Positions 1 to 8,059 of a stretch of DNA of 64,000 bases are shown here, piece after piece. The position numbers were made by a program, and so were the translations under genes. The stretch's first letter is position 1, and the number at the start of each line of letters is the position of its first letter. The stretch is from Shewanella sp. MBTL60-112-B2 (GTDB taxonomy: Bacteria; Pseudomonadota; Gammaproteobacteria; Enterobacterales; Shewanellaceae). The DNA lies in NCBI RefSeq assembly GCF_019655055.1, contig NZ_BPFA01000023.1, positions 1-64,000 of the forward strand. The letters are read 5' to 3'. Under the pieces are notes generated by a model. It saw only the letters and a program-made list of their open reading frames with translations. It had not been told where the DNA came from and did not search any database.

Positions 1-138
1 ATAAATAAGCAGTAAGACTTAACAACCCAAAGTAGCTTAATTCAGTTTAGCAACAATGAATTTATAACAATTTTTTTAACACTTCCGTTGAACATAACCT
101 TTGCAAATAGATAAGTTAATAAATAGAGAGTTAATAAG

Positions 139-2124
139 ATGATCCCAGAACTCGGACTTATTTTCCTTATAATTAGTACAGTGACGGCTTTACTGCTTTC
201 ATTTATTCCCCTCTATGCTTCTTATACCAAGAACAGCTATCTGTTTAGCTACGTAAAGACTCTAACAGCATTAATGACCGTCACGATTAGTGCTTCTATA
301 TTATGTTTACTTATTTCATTCTTAGTTAATGACTTCTCAGTCGCTTATGTTGCCAACCACTCCAATACTCAGCTCGCCACCTTATATAAAGTGGCGGCGG
401 TATGGGGAAGCCATGAAGGGTCAATGCTGTTTTGGGTAGTCTCAATTGCTATTTGGGGCTGTTTGATTGTGTTTTCGTCGCGCTACCAAGACCCACTATT
501 TATCGGCCGTATGATTGCTATTTTGGCGTTTGTGATTGCCGGCTTTAACTTATTCATGCTGTTTACCTCTAACCCGTTTGCACGCCTGTTGCCCAATTTC
601 CCCATTGAAGGCCGTGACCTTAATCCCATCTTGCAAGACATAGGGCTCATCTTCCATCCACCTATGTTGTTTTTAGGGTATGTGGGCTTAACAGTGACGT
701 TTGCTGCGGCGATTGCGGCTTTGCTTGGCGGTAAGTTTACTCAGCAACATGCTAGCTATTTACGCCCATGGGTATTAATGGCTTGGGTGTTTTTAACCGG
801 TGGTAACGCTTTTGGTTCATGGTGGGCTTATAACGAGCTTGGCTGGGGCGGATGGTGGTTCTGGGACCCGGTAGAAAATGCCTCGTTTATTCCTTGGCTG
901 GTAGCCACCGCCCTGCTGCACAGCGTGGTACTGAGCCAGCAACGTAGCAGCTTTAAGATTGCCACTTTATTACTGTGTTTATTGGCCTTCTCTCTGAGCT
1001 TATTGGGTACCTTCTTAGTGCGCTCTGGCATAGTGCAGTCGGTACATGCTTTTGCCTCAGATCCAACTCGCGGCATGTCGATTTTATTCCTGCTTGGGGT
1101 ATTTGTATGCGGCGCATTAACTCTGTTCGCGCTCAAAGCTAACCTGATTAAATCTAAGTCTGAGTTCGCCTTACTGTCGCGCGACACTGTAATGCTATTA
1201 GGTAATATTGTATTGGTTGTGGCAGCTATTTCGGTGCTACTAGGTACCTTCTACCCACTGTTATTTGAACTACTTAATTTGGGCACGCTGTCGGTAGGCG
1301 CGCCATATTTTAATAGCATTTTTGTACCGTTAACTTTTGTAGCGGTATTACTGATGGGCGCCGCGCCTTTAATTAAATGGCAGCAGCAATCGCTAAACCG
1401 TTTATACCCGCTTGCAGGCCTATTCGCTGTGGCAGCAATAATAGGTGGCTTAGTCGCGATGCAAACTCGCGGCGGTTTTAACCCTTGGGTATGGATCGGC
1501 GCAACATCAGCAAGCTGGGTGTTCCTAACGTTGGGATACTTAGTATTTAGCCTTCGCTCACAAGGCTTTGCGGCCATCACTAAAAAAGCGCCAATGATGA
1601 TTGCTCATTTTGGTGTGGCTATCAGCATTATTGGTGCAACTGCGGTGTCTAACTTTGAAACCCAAGAGTTATTAAGAATGGGACCCGGTCAAGGCAAAGT
1701 AGTGGCAGGGTACACCTTTGTGTATGAAGACACAGTGGATGTGGACGCCAAAAGCTACACTGCAATTCAAGCCAATATTCGCGTAACCGATGTGGATGAT
1801 AACTTTGTAGGTTACATCACCCCTCAGCGCCAAACCTTTAAGACCAATGCGATGCAGACGACTCAAGCAGGCATTATGCGCAACTTAGTGCGTGACCTGT
1901 ATGTATCGAGTGGCCAACAGCTAAGTGAAACAGAGTACTTGGTACGTATTAGCCATAAGCCTTTAGCTTGTTGGATTTGGATTGGTGCGCTAATGATGAT
2001 GTTAGGTGGCATGATTGCAGCTGTATCAGGCCTTTATCAACTTCGCCTACGCCGCACAGCAAACGCTAGCTCTGTAACACTGCAATACTCTGCCAATACA
2101 CCTAAAGCGGGAGAACTCGCATGA
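139..2124 (+). CDS. CcmF/NrfE/SirE-family haem lyase subunit
   Basis: Polytopic inner-membrane protein of 661 residues, similar in length to CcmF. It carries the tryptophan-rich WWD signature (WGGWWFWDP, about residues 236-244) that handles haem in CcmF/CcsA/NrfE proteins, and many hydrophobic segments along its length. The family attaches haem to apocytochrome c in the periplasm together with CcmH- and CcmG-like partners. It overlaps the next gene by 4 nt (ATGA), so the three genes form one operon. There is no CcmABCDE or CcmI beside it, so this is probably a second, dedicated set such as SirEFG (octahaem sulfite reductase) or NrfEF (nitrite reductase) rather than the housekeeping Ccm system. 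Which cytochrome it serves cannot be decided here, because the upstream neighbour is outside the window. Confidence 0.92.
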   Translation: MIPELGLIFLIISTVTALLLSFIPLYASYTKNSYLFSYVKTLTALMTVTISASILCLLISFLVNDFSVAYVANHSNTQLATLYKVAAVWGSHEGSMLFWVVSIAIWGCLIVFSSRYQDPLFIGRMIAILAFVIAGFNLFMLFTSNPFARLLPNFPIEGRDLNPILQDIGLIFHPPMLFLGYVGLTVTFAAAIAALLGGKFTQQHASYLRPWVLMAWVFLTGGNAFGSWWAYNELGWGGWWFWDPVENASFIPWLVATALLHSVVLSQQRSSFKIATLLLCLLAFSLSLLGTFLVRSGIVQSVHAFASDPTRGMSILFLLGVFVCGALTLFALKANLIKSKSEFALLSRDTVMLLGNIVLVVAAISVLLGTFYPLLFELLNLGTLSVGAPYFNSIFVPLTFVAVLLMGAAPLIKWQQQSLNRLYPLAGLFAVAAIIGGLVAMQTRGGFNPWVWIGATSASWVFLTLGYLVFSLRSQGFAAITKKAPMMIAHFGVAISIIGATAVSNFETQELLRMGPGQGKVVAGYTFVYEDTVDVDAKSYTAIQANIRVTDVDDNFVGYITPQRQTFKTNAMQTTQAGIMRNLVRDLYVSSGQQLSETEYLVRISHKPLACWIWIGALMMMLGGMIAAVSGLYQLRLRRTANASSVTLQYSANTPKAGELA

Positions 2125-2579
2125 GTAAAGCTTACACCTCATCGTTAATCCGCTTGTTATCAGGCTTGGCTATTTTGCTGTGCATCAGTCTTTCGGTGCA
2201 AGCGTCAGCACAAACGGCTAGCGACAAGCTCCATTACACCCCAGATCAAATTCGCGATTTAGGCTTTGAAATTGCCCATGAGCTACGCTGCCCGATGTCG
2301 GTTAATCAGAATCTATTTGATTCAGGCGCACCGATTGCTAGCGAGCTCAAAGGTCAGATTTTTTTAATGCTAGAACAAGGTGAGTCTAAAGCTGAGATCA
2401 TCGACTTTTTAGTACAACGCTATGGCGAAAAAATCAGATACCAACCTAGCTTTTCAGGCGCAACTGCCGTGCTGTGGTTTGGTCCGATACTACTGCTATT
2501 TGGCATTATTGCATTTGCAGTAATGTGGATCCGTGAACAACGTAAACATCAAGATATGAAGGCTACCACCTATGAATAA
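2121..2579 (+). CDS. CcmH/NrfF-like haem lyase subunit with single-cysteine motif
   Basis: 152 residues: an N-terminal signal/anchor (about 10-30), a periplasmic CcmH domain and a C-terminal membrane helix (about 113-135). CcmH and NrfF proteins normally carry LRCPxCQ, whose two cysteines reduce or hold the apocytochrome. Here the motif reads LRCPMSVNQN, so the second cysteine is a serine. The rest of the family pattern (NQNLFDSGAPIA, then the GES-KAEI-DFLVQRYGE region) is intact, so the gene is not decayed. It overlaps both neighbours (4 nt upstream, 8 nt downstream), which implies coupled translation. The altered motif fits a partner for an unusual cytochrome, but that is inference. Confidence 0.9.
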   Translation: MSKAYTSSLIRLLSGLAILLCISLSVQASAQTASDKLHYTPDQIRDLGFEIAHELRCPMSVNQNLFDSGAPIASELKGQIFLMLEQGESKAEIIDFLVQRYGEKIRYQPSFSGATAVLWFGPILLLFGIIAFAVMWIREQRKHQDMKATTYE

Positions 2580-3156
2580 AACACATCTACTGAGCGGCTT
2601 ATTGGTTCTGTCATCTCTACTTATACCAGCCCAAGCTCAAGTTGCATCGACTAAGGTTTATAACACAGGTAAAGCCATTGAAAAGCCGCTGATTATGTCA
2701 CGTTTTATTGAGATGCAGTCAGCCCGCTCAGTGCCTGAAGTGATGTTCACCGACACTAAAGGCGATGAAATTAGCCTTAAGCAATACAAGGGTAAGTTAG
2801 TACTGGTCAACCTTTGGGCTACTTGGTGTGCACCGTGTATCAAAGAGATCCCGCAGATGGAAAACATCCGCCAAGTAAACAAGAATAACGACTTGGTAGT
2901 TGTACCCATCTCAATTGATGAAGAAAGTGACAAGGTACAGGCCTTCTTAGATCGCCACGAACTAGGCCATTACCAGACTTGGTTAGACCCGAAGAAAACT
3001 ATCGACCAAATTATGCCTGCAGACGTAGTGCCAGCCACTTATGTATTCGATGGTTCAGGCAACCTTGTAGGTTTCTTGCGTGGTTACCTTGATTGGGGCG
3101 ACAAAGAGGTGCAGCCATACCTTGAAAAGCTGACGGCGAAATATGCGCATCGTTAG
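2572..3156 (+). CDS. TlpA/DsbE (CcmG)-like periplasmic thiol-disulfide reductase
   Basis: 194 residues with a cleavable signal peptide (about 1-22, ending AQA) and a thioredoxin fold. The active site is WCAPC with Cys86 and Cys89, inside the usual NLWATWCAPCIKEIP context of TlpA/CcmG proteins, followed by the cis-Pro segment VVPATYVFD. It probably reduces the haem-binding cysteines of an apocytochrome in the periplasm. It is the last gene of the haem-lyase operon and starts 8 nt inside the preceding gene. The CcmF/CcmH/thioredoxin order matches sirEFG-type clusters better than classical nrfEFG, in which NrfG is a TPR protein. Confidence 0.9.
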   Translation: MNKTHLLSGLLVLSSLLIPAQAQVASTKVYNTGKAIEKPLIMSRFIEMQSARSVPEVMFTDTKGDEISLKQYKGKLVLVNLWATWCAPCIKEIPQMENIRQVNKNNDLVVVPISIDEESDKVQAFLDRHELGHYQTWLDPKKTIDQIMPADVVPATYVFDGSGNLVGFLRGYLDWGDKEVQPYLEKLTAKYAHR

Positions 3157-3177
3157 TTCTAGGTTCTAGGTTTTAGG
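3155..3177. repeat. Heptamer tandem repeat (TTCTAGG)n, copy A
   Basis: About three degenerate copies of the 7-mer TTCTAGG start at the stop codon of the haem-lyase operon. The same heptamer is tandemly repeated at 58652-58687, and a TCCTAGG variant occurs at 3357-3381. Confidence 0.7.
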
Positions 3178-3272
3178 AGCTAGAATCAAGCTAAGACGGA
3201 ACAGGCCAAGACGATAAAAGCCGAAACAGCAGGAAAAGATTAGAACTGCCGTCATCAAAGCCCCTTGTAGGT

Positions 3273-3290
3273 CGGCATTTATGCCGTCTT
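3273..3290 (+). terminator. REP-like hairpin / possible terminator
   Basis: CGGCA-TTTA-TGCCG followed by TCTTTT, 117 nt after the haem-lyase operon. It is a weak intrinsic terminator candidate. The surrounding GTAGGTCGGCATTTATGCCG also resembles dispersed REP-like hairpins. Confidence 0.4.
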
Positions 3291-3356
3291 TTGACTGTAT
3301 AGCAGGACGAAGTCTGTTCTAGCCGCGAAGCGCCCTCGAAAGGAGCATGCGAGTGC

Positions 3357-3381
3357 TCTAGGTCCTAGGTCCTAGGTCCTA
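3357..3381. repeat. Heptamer tandem repeat (TCCTAGG)n, copy B
   Basis: About 3.5 copies of CTAGGTC/TCCTAGG in the 388-bp gap between the haem-lyase operon and nhaC. No ORF covers it. The rest of this gap holds the hairpins at 3273 and 3480 and nothing else I recognise. Confidence 0.75.
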
Positions 3382-3479
3382 AAGTGATTTAAACATTGCT
3401 TTCCTGCTAAACGCCCATTTCGATGGGTTACCTCACCTCTCCATGGTGAATTTAGGTTCTGTCAATCACAGTGCCAACT

Positions 3480-3514
3480 GCCTTGTCGACTCCTAACCGG
3501 CAAGGCTTTTTTTT
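3480..3514 (+). terminator. Rho-independent terminator
   Basis: A nine-pair stem GCCTTGTCG / CGGCAAGGC (one G-U pair) followed by eight T on the plus strand. It would stop plus-strand transcription before the convergent nhaC gene. Confidence 0.75.
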
Positions 3515-3544
3515 GTCTAATGTACAACTCTTAAGCTACCGCCC

Positions 3545-5065
3545 TTAAGCTACAGCAGTTGCGGCTTCAGCAGGTTCTATACGCTCAATTTTAAAATCAT
3601 ATTTTGCATAGGCAGCACTGATCAGTGGGCAGACTAAATTAAAGAAGGCATAAGGTAGATATGCAACCGTCGCCACCCCTAATGTACTAGCCATATAGGC
3701 GCCGCAGGTATTCCACGGAATAAGCGGGCTAGTAATGGTGGCAGAATCTTCTAACGCTCTGCTTAGGTTAACTGGAGCTAGACCGCGTTTGGTGTACTCC
3801 ACCTTAAGCATCCTTCCTGGCAGCACTATTGCGATAAACTGATCGGCGGTGATAAGGTTGGCGCCGATACAGCTTGCCAGCGTGGTTATTATCAAGCTGC
3901 CACTAGATTTCACCAAGCCTAGAACACTTTGCAAAATACGCTTAAGTAGCCCAGTGACTTCCATAATGCCACCGAAGGTCATGGCGCATAAAATCAGCCA
4001 CACAGTGTTGATCATACTGCTCATACCGCCGCGACTCAGCAGGTTATCTAGTACCTCGTCCCCCGTATTCGCCGTATAGCCATTAAACATTGCCACCCAG
4101 ACGCCTTTGACCAAAGCAACCACAGGGCTTAGGCTGTCATCAGCAGCAAAATCCACTACGTTATCAAATTGAAACAGTACTGCGCAGACAGCTCCAGCTA
4201 TTGTGCCTATGATGACAGTTGGGAAGGCGGGGATTTTTTTCCATGCTAGGATAAATACCACTAATAGCGGCAACAGCAGATGTACTCCCGGATTAAACTG
4301 CGTCTGAATCAGCGATAAGGTTTGCTCAAAGTTATTGTTATCGATAACCGCCTGATTATTGAAACCTAATAATAGAAAACAGATCATAGCGATGATAATG
4401 CTTGGCACAGTGGTCCAAACCATATGGCGGATATGACTAAAAATATCGGTTCCAGCTACTGCAGGTGCTAAGTTGGTGGTGTCTGACATTGGAGACATCT
4501 TATCGCCAAAGTATGCACCACTGATAATGGCGCCAGCGGTGATCTCGACACTCAGCCCCATGGCAGAGGCCACACCGACCAAGGCAATACCTAAGGTACC
4601 CGCAACCGTCCACGAACTACCGATACTGATGGCGACAACCGCACATAACAAACAACAGGCCGCATAAAAATATTCTGGATTAAGAACCAGCATGCCGTAA
4701 TAGATCATGGTCGGTACTGTGCCAGCGAGGATCCAAGTACCGATAAGGGAGCCTACGGTAAATAGAATGAGTAGTGCTCCGGTGGCGACACCTATGCTAC
4801 GGACAATTCCTTGCTCCATTTCAGCCCAGCTATAACCATTTTTCCAACCTATCAACAGGCCTATACAGCCCGCCATAATCAAGGCTATCTGATTTGCCCC
4901 GTAAGAGCTGTCAGATGAAAACAGGTAAACGGCTGCGGTAAGCATCATCACTAGGGCGATAATGGGCAGAAGTGCATCGAGTAATGTTGGGGTGGTATGC
5001 TTACCGTCTTGCAGAGGATCCATAGTCACTGATTCAGACTGTTGAAGATCATTATTTGAGCTCAT
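3545..5065 (-). CDS. nhaC: NhaC-family Na+/H+ antiporter
   Basis: 506 residues, about a dozen hydrophobic segments after a short polar N-terminus. It has the conserved NhaC features GSSWTVAGTLG, GAIISGAYFGDKMSPMSDTTNLA and a late ALEDSATITSPLIPWNTCGAYM segment, where charged and polar residues sit in membrane helices. The family exchanges cytoplasmic Na+ for H+ at the inner membrane. The gene stands alone: upstream lies a 390-bp gap and the haem-lyase operon converges on it. The start has an AAGGATG ribosome site just upstream. A malate/lactate-type antiporter cannot be excluded, since NhaC includes several substrate types. Confidence 0.88.
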   Translation of the reverse strand: MSSNNDLQQSESVTMDPLQDGKHTTPTLLDALLPIIALVMMLTAAVYLFSSDSSYGANQIALIMAGCIGLLIGWKNGYSWAEMEQGIVRSIGVATGALLILFTVGSLIGTWILAGTVPTMIYYGMLVLNPEYFYAACCLLCAVVAISIGSSWTVAGTLGIALVGVASAMGLSVEITAGAIISGAYFGDKMSPMSDTTNLAPAVAGTDIFSHIRHMVWTTVPSIIIAMICFLLLGFNNQAVIDNNNFEQTLSLIQTQFNPGVHLLLPLLVVFILAWKKIPAFPTVIIGTIAGAVCAVLFQFDNVVDFAADDSLSPVVALVKGVWVAMFNGYTANTGDEVLDNLLSRGGMSSMINTVWLILCAMTFGGIMEVTGLLKRILQSVLGLVKSSGSLIITTLASCIGANLITADQFIAIVLPGRMLKVEYTKRGLAPVNLSRALEDSATITSPLIPWNTCGAYMASTLGVATVAYLPYAFFNLVCPLISAAYAKYDFKIERIEPAEAATAVA

Positions 5066-5456
5066 GTAGCATCCTTTTTATTATTCTTATTACCTAAGCA
5101 CTCTTTCTAAAATGAAACCTCTAAATTATGTCGGTTTTCGCACTGAAAAATAAACCAAGGTGCATAGGATGAAACCACATCCTTACATAAAGTTAACAAC
5201 AGCGTCTAGCACTCTGCCCGTCCCCGCCAGGCTAAGTAATTGACATTTGGCTGTAAAATAGCCTAGCTATTCAAACAAAGAGCTAATAATGATTAAACAT
5301 GCACCCAAGCTGCATTTACCCTGAAAGTCATCGCTGATGATAAAAATTCATACCAGGCCTACTGACCGAACAAAAAGACAACAACTGCGCAAACTTTATT
5401 GCAAGCGAGTCGACATCGGCTTATGTTGTTTATAGACAATGACAGTTGAGTTCATC
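5066..5456. other. Intergenic region upstream of nhaC
   Basis: 391 bp between the divergent nhaC and a small plus-strand ORF. It should hold the nhaC promoter. I looked for a riboswitch-like leader and saw no convincing conserved fold or terminator. Confidence 0.5.
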
Positions 5457-5672
5457 ATGGCAAACTTTACTATTAATCGACTCAATACCAGCCTAGGAAT
5501 AGTTAAGCTGTCAGGTGAGTTTGAGCTAACGGGTAGCATCAATATCTGTCAATTATCAATAATGGGCACTGATGGCTGGCAAGCTCTCGATATAGACCAT
5601 CAACATAGTCAAAACTTAATTAAACAAATCCAAACTCAGATCATCACGCACCTTTGCAGCAAGCTAGATTAA
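5457..5672 (+). CDS. Small protein of unknown function
   Basis: 71 residues from the ATG at 5457, six codons inside the longest possible frame. I do not recognise a family. The composition looks coding: alternating hydrophobic beta-like N-terminal half (INRLNTSLGIVKLSGEFEL), a GTDGWQALDI segment and an amphipathic C-terminal helix. No signal peptide or membrane helix. The ribosome site is weak (GTTGAG). The stop codon abuts TACCAATCGGT at 5673, which matches the terminal repeat of the MITE-like elements in this window, so the gene end may border a remnant of such an element. Confidence 0.42.
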   Translation: MANFTINRLNTSLGIVKLSGEFELTGSINICQLSIMGTDGWQALDIDHQHSQNLIKQIQTQIITHLCSKLD

Positions 5673-5825
5673 TACCAATCGGTTTTTTATTTGAACGGTT
5701 ACAATCTCGCTGTTAATTAAACTCCGATGAAACCTCAGCTCCCCACTCGATCGACTTTCATTTAGCGCACCATTTCATTAGTATGGCGGCTGTTAATTAT
5801 ATTCAGCAACAAAGGCACACTACCG

Positions 5826-6404
5826 ATGAAACTATCCGCTTTGGATCAGCCACTATACGATCACCTATATCGCGATATTCGAGAGTTCCGCATGACTTTT
5901 GACCTACCGATCGCGGATGTCAGCACGCTAGATGATAAGGCCGATACGCTACACACATCGCTTGCGATTGAAGAGCTCACCGAGCTTGCTGAAGCTGACA
6001 GTCGCGTAGAACAAGCCGACGCAATTGTTGATTCTGTCTATGTATTGATGGGTCGCTTAGTGCACCTAGGTGCTACACAAGTTACAGATAGACTTGAAAT
6101 TAGCTACGTTATCGACTTGCTATTACATGTAGCAAAGAACCGCGAAATCGATTTTGTTAGCTGCTGGGATGAAGTGCACTCAAGCAATATGAGTAAGGTA
6201 TGTCGCAGCGAGCAAGAGCTTAATGAGACAATTGAATTTTACGCTAAACAAGGCGTTGAAATTGTCGGTAGCACTAAAGGGGACTTCATTATCGCCAAGT
6301 GTGCTAAAGATGTTGAAATGGCCGGCAAGGTTGTTCGCCAAGGCAAGGTATTAAAGTCTGTTTACTACCGCCCAGCTGATCTTGAAAAGCTAGTTAAAGC
6401 GTAG
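5826..6404 (+). CDS. MazG/PRA-PH-like NTP pyrophosphohydrolase
   Basis: 192 residues of the all-alpha NTP pyrophosphohydrolase superfamily (phosphoribosyl-ATP pyrophosphohydrolase-like). The metal-binding signature is EELTELAEAD followed by VEQADAIVDSVYVLMG, the EExxE-n-ExxD pattern that coordinates Mg2+ in MazG-type enzymes. The C-terminal half has the HSSNMSKVC and GKVLKSVYYRPADL segments usual in this subfamily. It probably hydrolyses a (d)NTP to the monophosphate and pyrophosphate in the cytosol, perhaps as house-cleaning. Substrate is unknown. Single gene with clean intergenic regions on both sides. Confidence 0.85.
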   Translation: MKLSALDQPLYDHLYRDIREFRMTFDLPIADVSTLDDKADTLHTSLAIEELTELAEADSRVEQADAIVDSVYVLMGRLVHLGATQVTDRLEISYVIDLLLHVAKNREIDFVSCWDEVHSSNMSKVCRSEQELNETIEFYAKQGVEIVGSTKGDFIIAKCAKDVEMAGKVVRQGKVLKSVYYRPADLEKLVKA

Positions 6405-6711
6405 GCTTTAACCCCCCTGATTAAAAGCGTCCGCTTTTAAGCAAGAGTAAGCAGGCCTAAATGTTCTGCTTACTTATCAAAAACCTACTTACTTAACAGC
6501 CTATTTATAAGCAGCCTACTAATTCGCTTTATTTACAATGTGAGATCCTCGCCGCTAAACAAGTCTGCTGGATAACCTTTAGCCGTTTTATTTTGTCACC
6601 AGCGATAAACTCAATCACCAAGGCTGGTTATTTGTTACGCTAAATGTAAGAGATTTCATTTGAAGAAAAGGTTAAGCTATTGCCATAACTTATGGATAAG
6701 TAGAGCCGCTA
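6405..6711. other. Intergenic region with two hairpins
   Basis: 307 bp. TTAAAAGCG-TC-CGCTTTTAA (about 6420-6440) and AGTAAGCAG/CTGCTTACT (about 6446-6474) can form stems after the pyrophosphohydrolase gene. Neither has a good T-run. The remainder should hold the promoter of the esterase gene. Confidence 0.4.
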
Positions 6712-7713
6712 ATGTTATCCCGAAACCTCAATGCCTCATCAATTAGACTCATGCTTTGCGTCATACTGTTAGCGAGCTTTTTTCCTACTGCGAGCATGGC
6801 CAATAAAACCGTTATCGAAGCAACCGCACACTTAACCACGCCTTTCAGCATTCCCCGTAGCCATACTGTACAAATTAGCGATAAAGCACGTACCTATCGA
6901 CTGTATATCAAACTGCCAAAAGGTTATAAATCTTCTGCAAACAAAGATATGCACTACCCGGTGATCTACCTTACCGATGCTATGTATACCTTTCAGATCA
7001 TGTCTGGCGTGACCCGCTTCCCGATGAATTCAAATCAAATGGCACCGGCAATTATCGTTGGGATCTCATGGGAGCTGGGGCTGAAAAGTGATCATAGCCG
7101 AGTCAGGGATTACACACCTACGGTAGACTCAAGTTGGAAAAAAATAACCGGCGGCGCCGACAGACATTTACACTTTCTGAAGACTAAAATCATCCCCTAT
7201 ATGGAGCAGAACTTTCGCACTGATGCCAGTCAGCGAACTTATGTAGGTAACTCTTTAGGTGGCCTGTTTGGCGCCTATATATTGTTGCAACAACCTGACC
7301 TCTTCACAAATTACTTAATAGGTAGCCCTTCTTTTTGGTGGCATGAACGCTGGTTTCTGACTCAGTTTGCAAAGAATATCAACTCACTTACCGCGATAGA
7401 TGCGAATGTATTTATCGGGATAGGTGCGCTTGAACATAACGAGGAAGGCGGCGACTCTCAACATAACATGGTGGCCGATGCTCAGCACTTTAAGGCATTA
7501 CTCAACAATCTTGAAATCAGTAGCCCTGCATTGAACAGCAAGCTATTGATTATCGATGAAGCCCACCACGCCACCGCCTTTGCTACCACTGCGATTCATG
7601 GTATGGATTGGTTGTTTAACACTGAGCAAGGAAAGAGCCTAAAAAGCTCAATAGAAACTGCTGATAGTAATACCAATCAGTATAAGAAGTTGATCTACTC
7701 AGAGCGTTTTTGA
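6712..7713 (+). CDS. Secreted alpha/beta-hydrolase esterase (COG2819-like), 3' end inside a MITE
   Basis: 333 residues. Signal peptide about 1-30 (hydrophobic core then SMA). The family is the esterase-D-like hydrolases (siderophore esterase IroE/Fes relatives): oxyanion region YPVIYLTDAMYTF, nucleophile elbow GNSLGG (Ser about residue 181), a GSPSFWWHERWF segment and a catalytic His in DEAHHATAF. The triad is complete. The last 13 or so codons (from TNQYKK) lie inside the inverted-repeat element at 7671-7933, so the C-terminal tail comes from the insertion. In the second copy of the element the stop codon position reads TGG. Substrate unknown. Confidence 0.82.
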   Translation: MLSRNLNASSIRLMLCVILLASFFPTASMANKTVIEATAHLTTPFSIPRSHTVQISDKARTYRLYIKLPKGYKSSANKDMHYPVIYLTDAMYTFQIMSGVTRFPMNSNQMAPAIIVGISWELGLKSDHSRVRDYTPTVDSSWKKITGGADRHLHFLKTKIIPYMEQNFRTDASQRTYVGNSLGGLFGAYILLQQPDLFTNYLIGSPSFWWHERWFLTQFAKNINSLTAIDANVFIGIGALEHNEEGGDSQHNMVADAQHFKALLNNLEISSPALNSKLLIIDEAHHATAFATTAIHGMDWLFNTEQGKSLKSSIETADSNTNQYKKLIYSERF

Positions 7714-7933
7714 CAAACTAATTCAAGGCGAATAACTGAAAGAATGGTTGCTCCCTTGTGAAGTTATTCAACGCAGAAGTAGGCAGCCAAAAACGCTCCA
7801 GAATGGCGAGTTTTAGCGGCTCTGATACTGCGTTAACAAGCTTAAACGTAGAATAACTATGCTCTGCACTCGTTGCCTTGTCTCAGTGCCGCTAAACTCT
7901 CGCTGAGCGACCAAATCTTTATACTAATTGGTA
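7671..7933. mobile_element. MITE-like non-autonomous element, copy 1
   Basis: 263 bp bounded by 15-bp inverted repeats, TACCAATCAGTATAA on the left and TTATACTAATTGGTA on the right (14 of 15 complementary). TA flanks both ends, as for IS630/Tc1-type targets. It is nearly identical to 58755-59079 over its outer parts. Internal arms (GAGTTTTAGCGGC near 7811 and GCCGCTAAACTC near 7889) also pair, so the element can fold into a long hairpin. It has no transposase and must rely on one elsewhere. Confidence 0.85.
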
Positions 7934-8059
7934 TAAGACCTTAAATAACTCGCAGCAGTTAACACCGATATTGCCTACCACCACTGAGAAGTTTTAAATC
8001 AAGACGTTGTCTAACCCTAAAATAAGTTGGCAGTCGTACAGCAAAAAATTTAAGGCCTT

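Noticed and set aside
3390..3514. Possible riboswitch or sRNA before nhaC
   Set aside because: The hairpin and T-run point away from nhaC on the plus strand; no riboswitch core seen on the nhaC side either.
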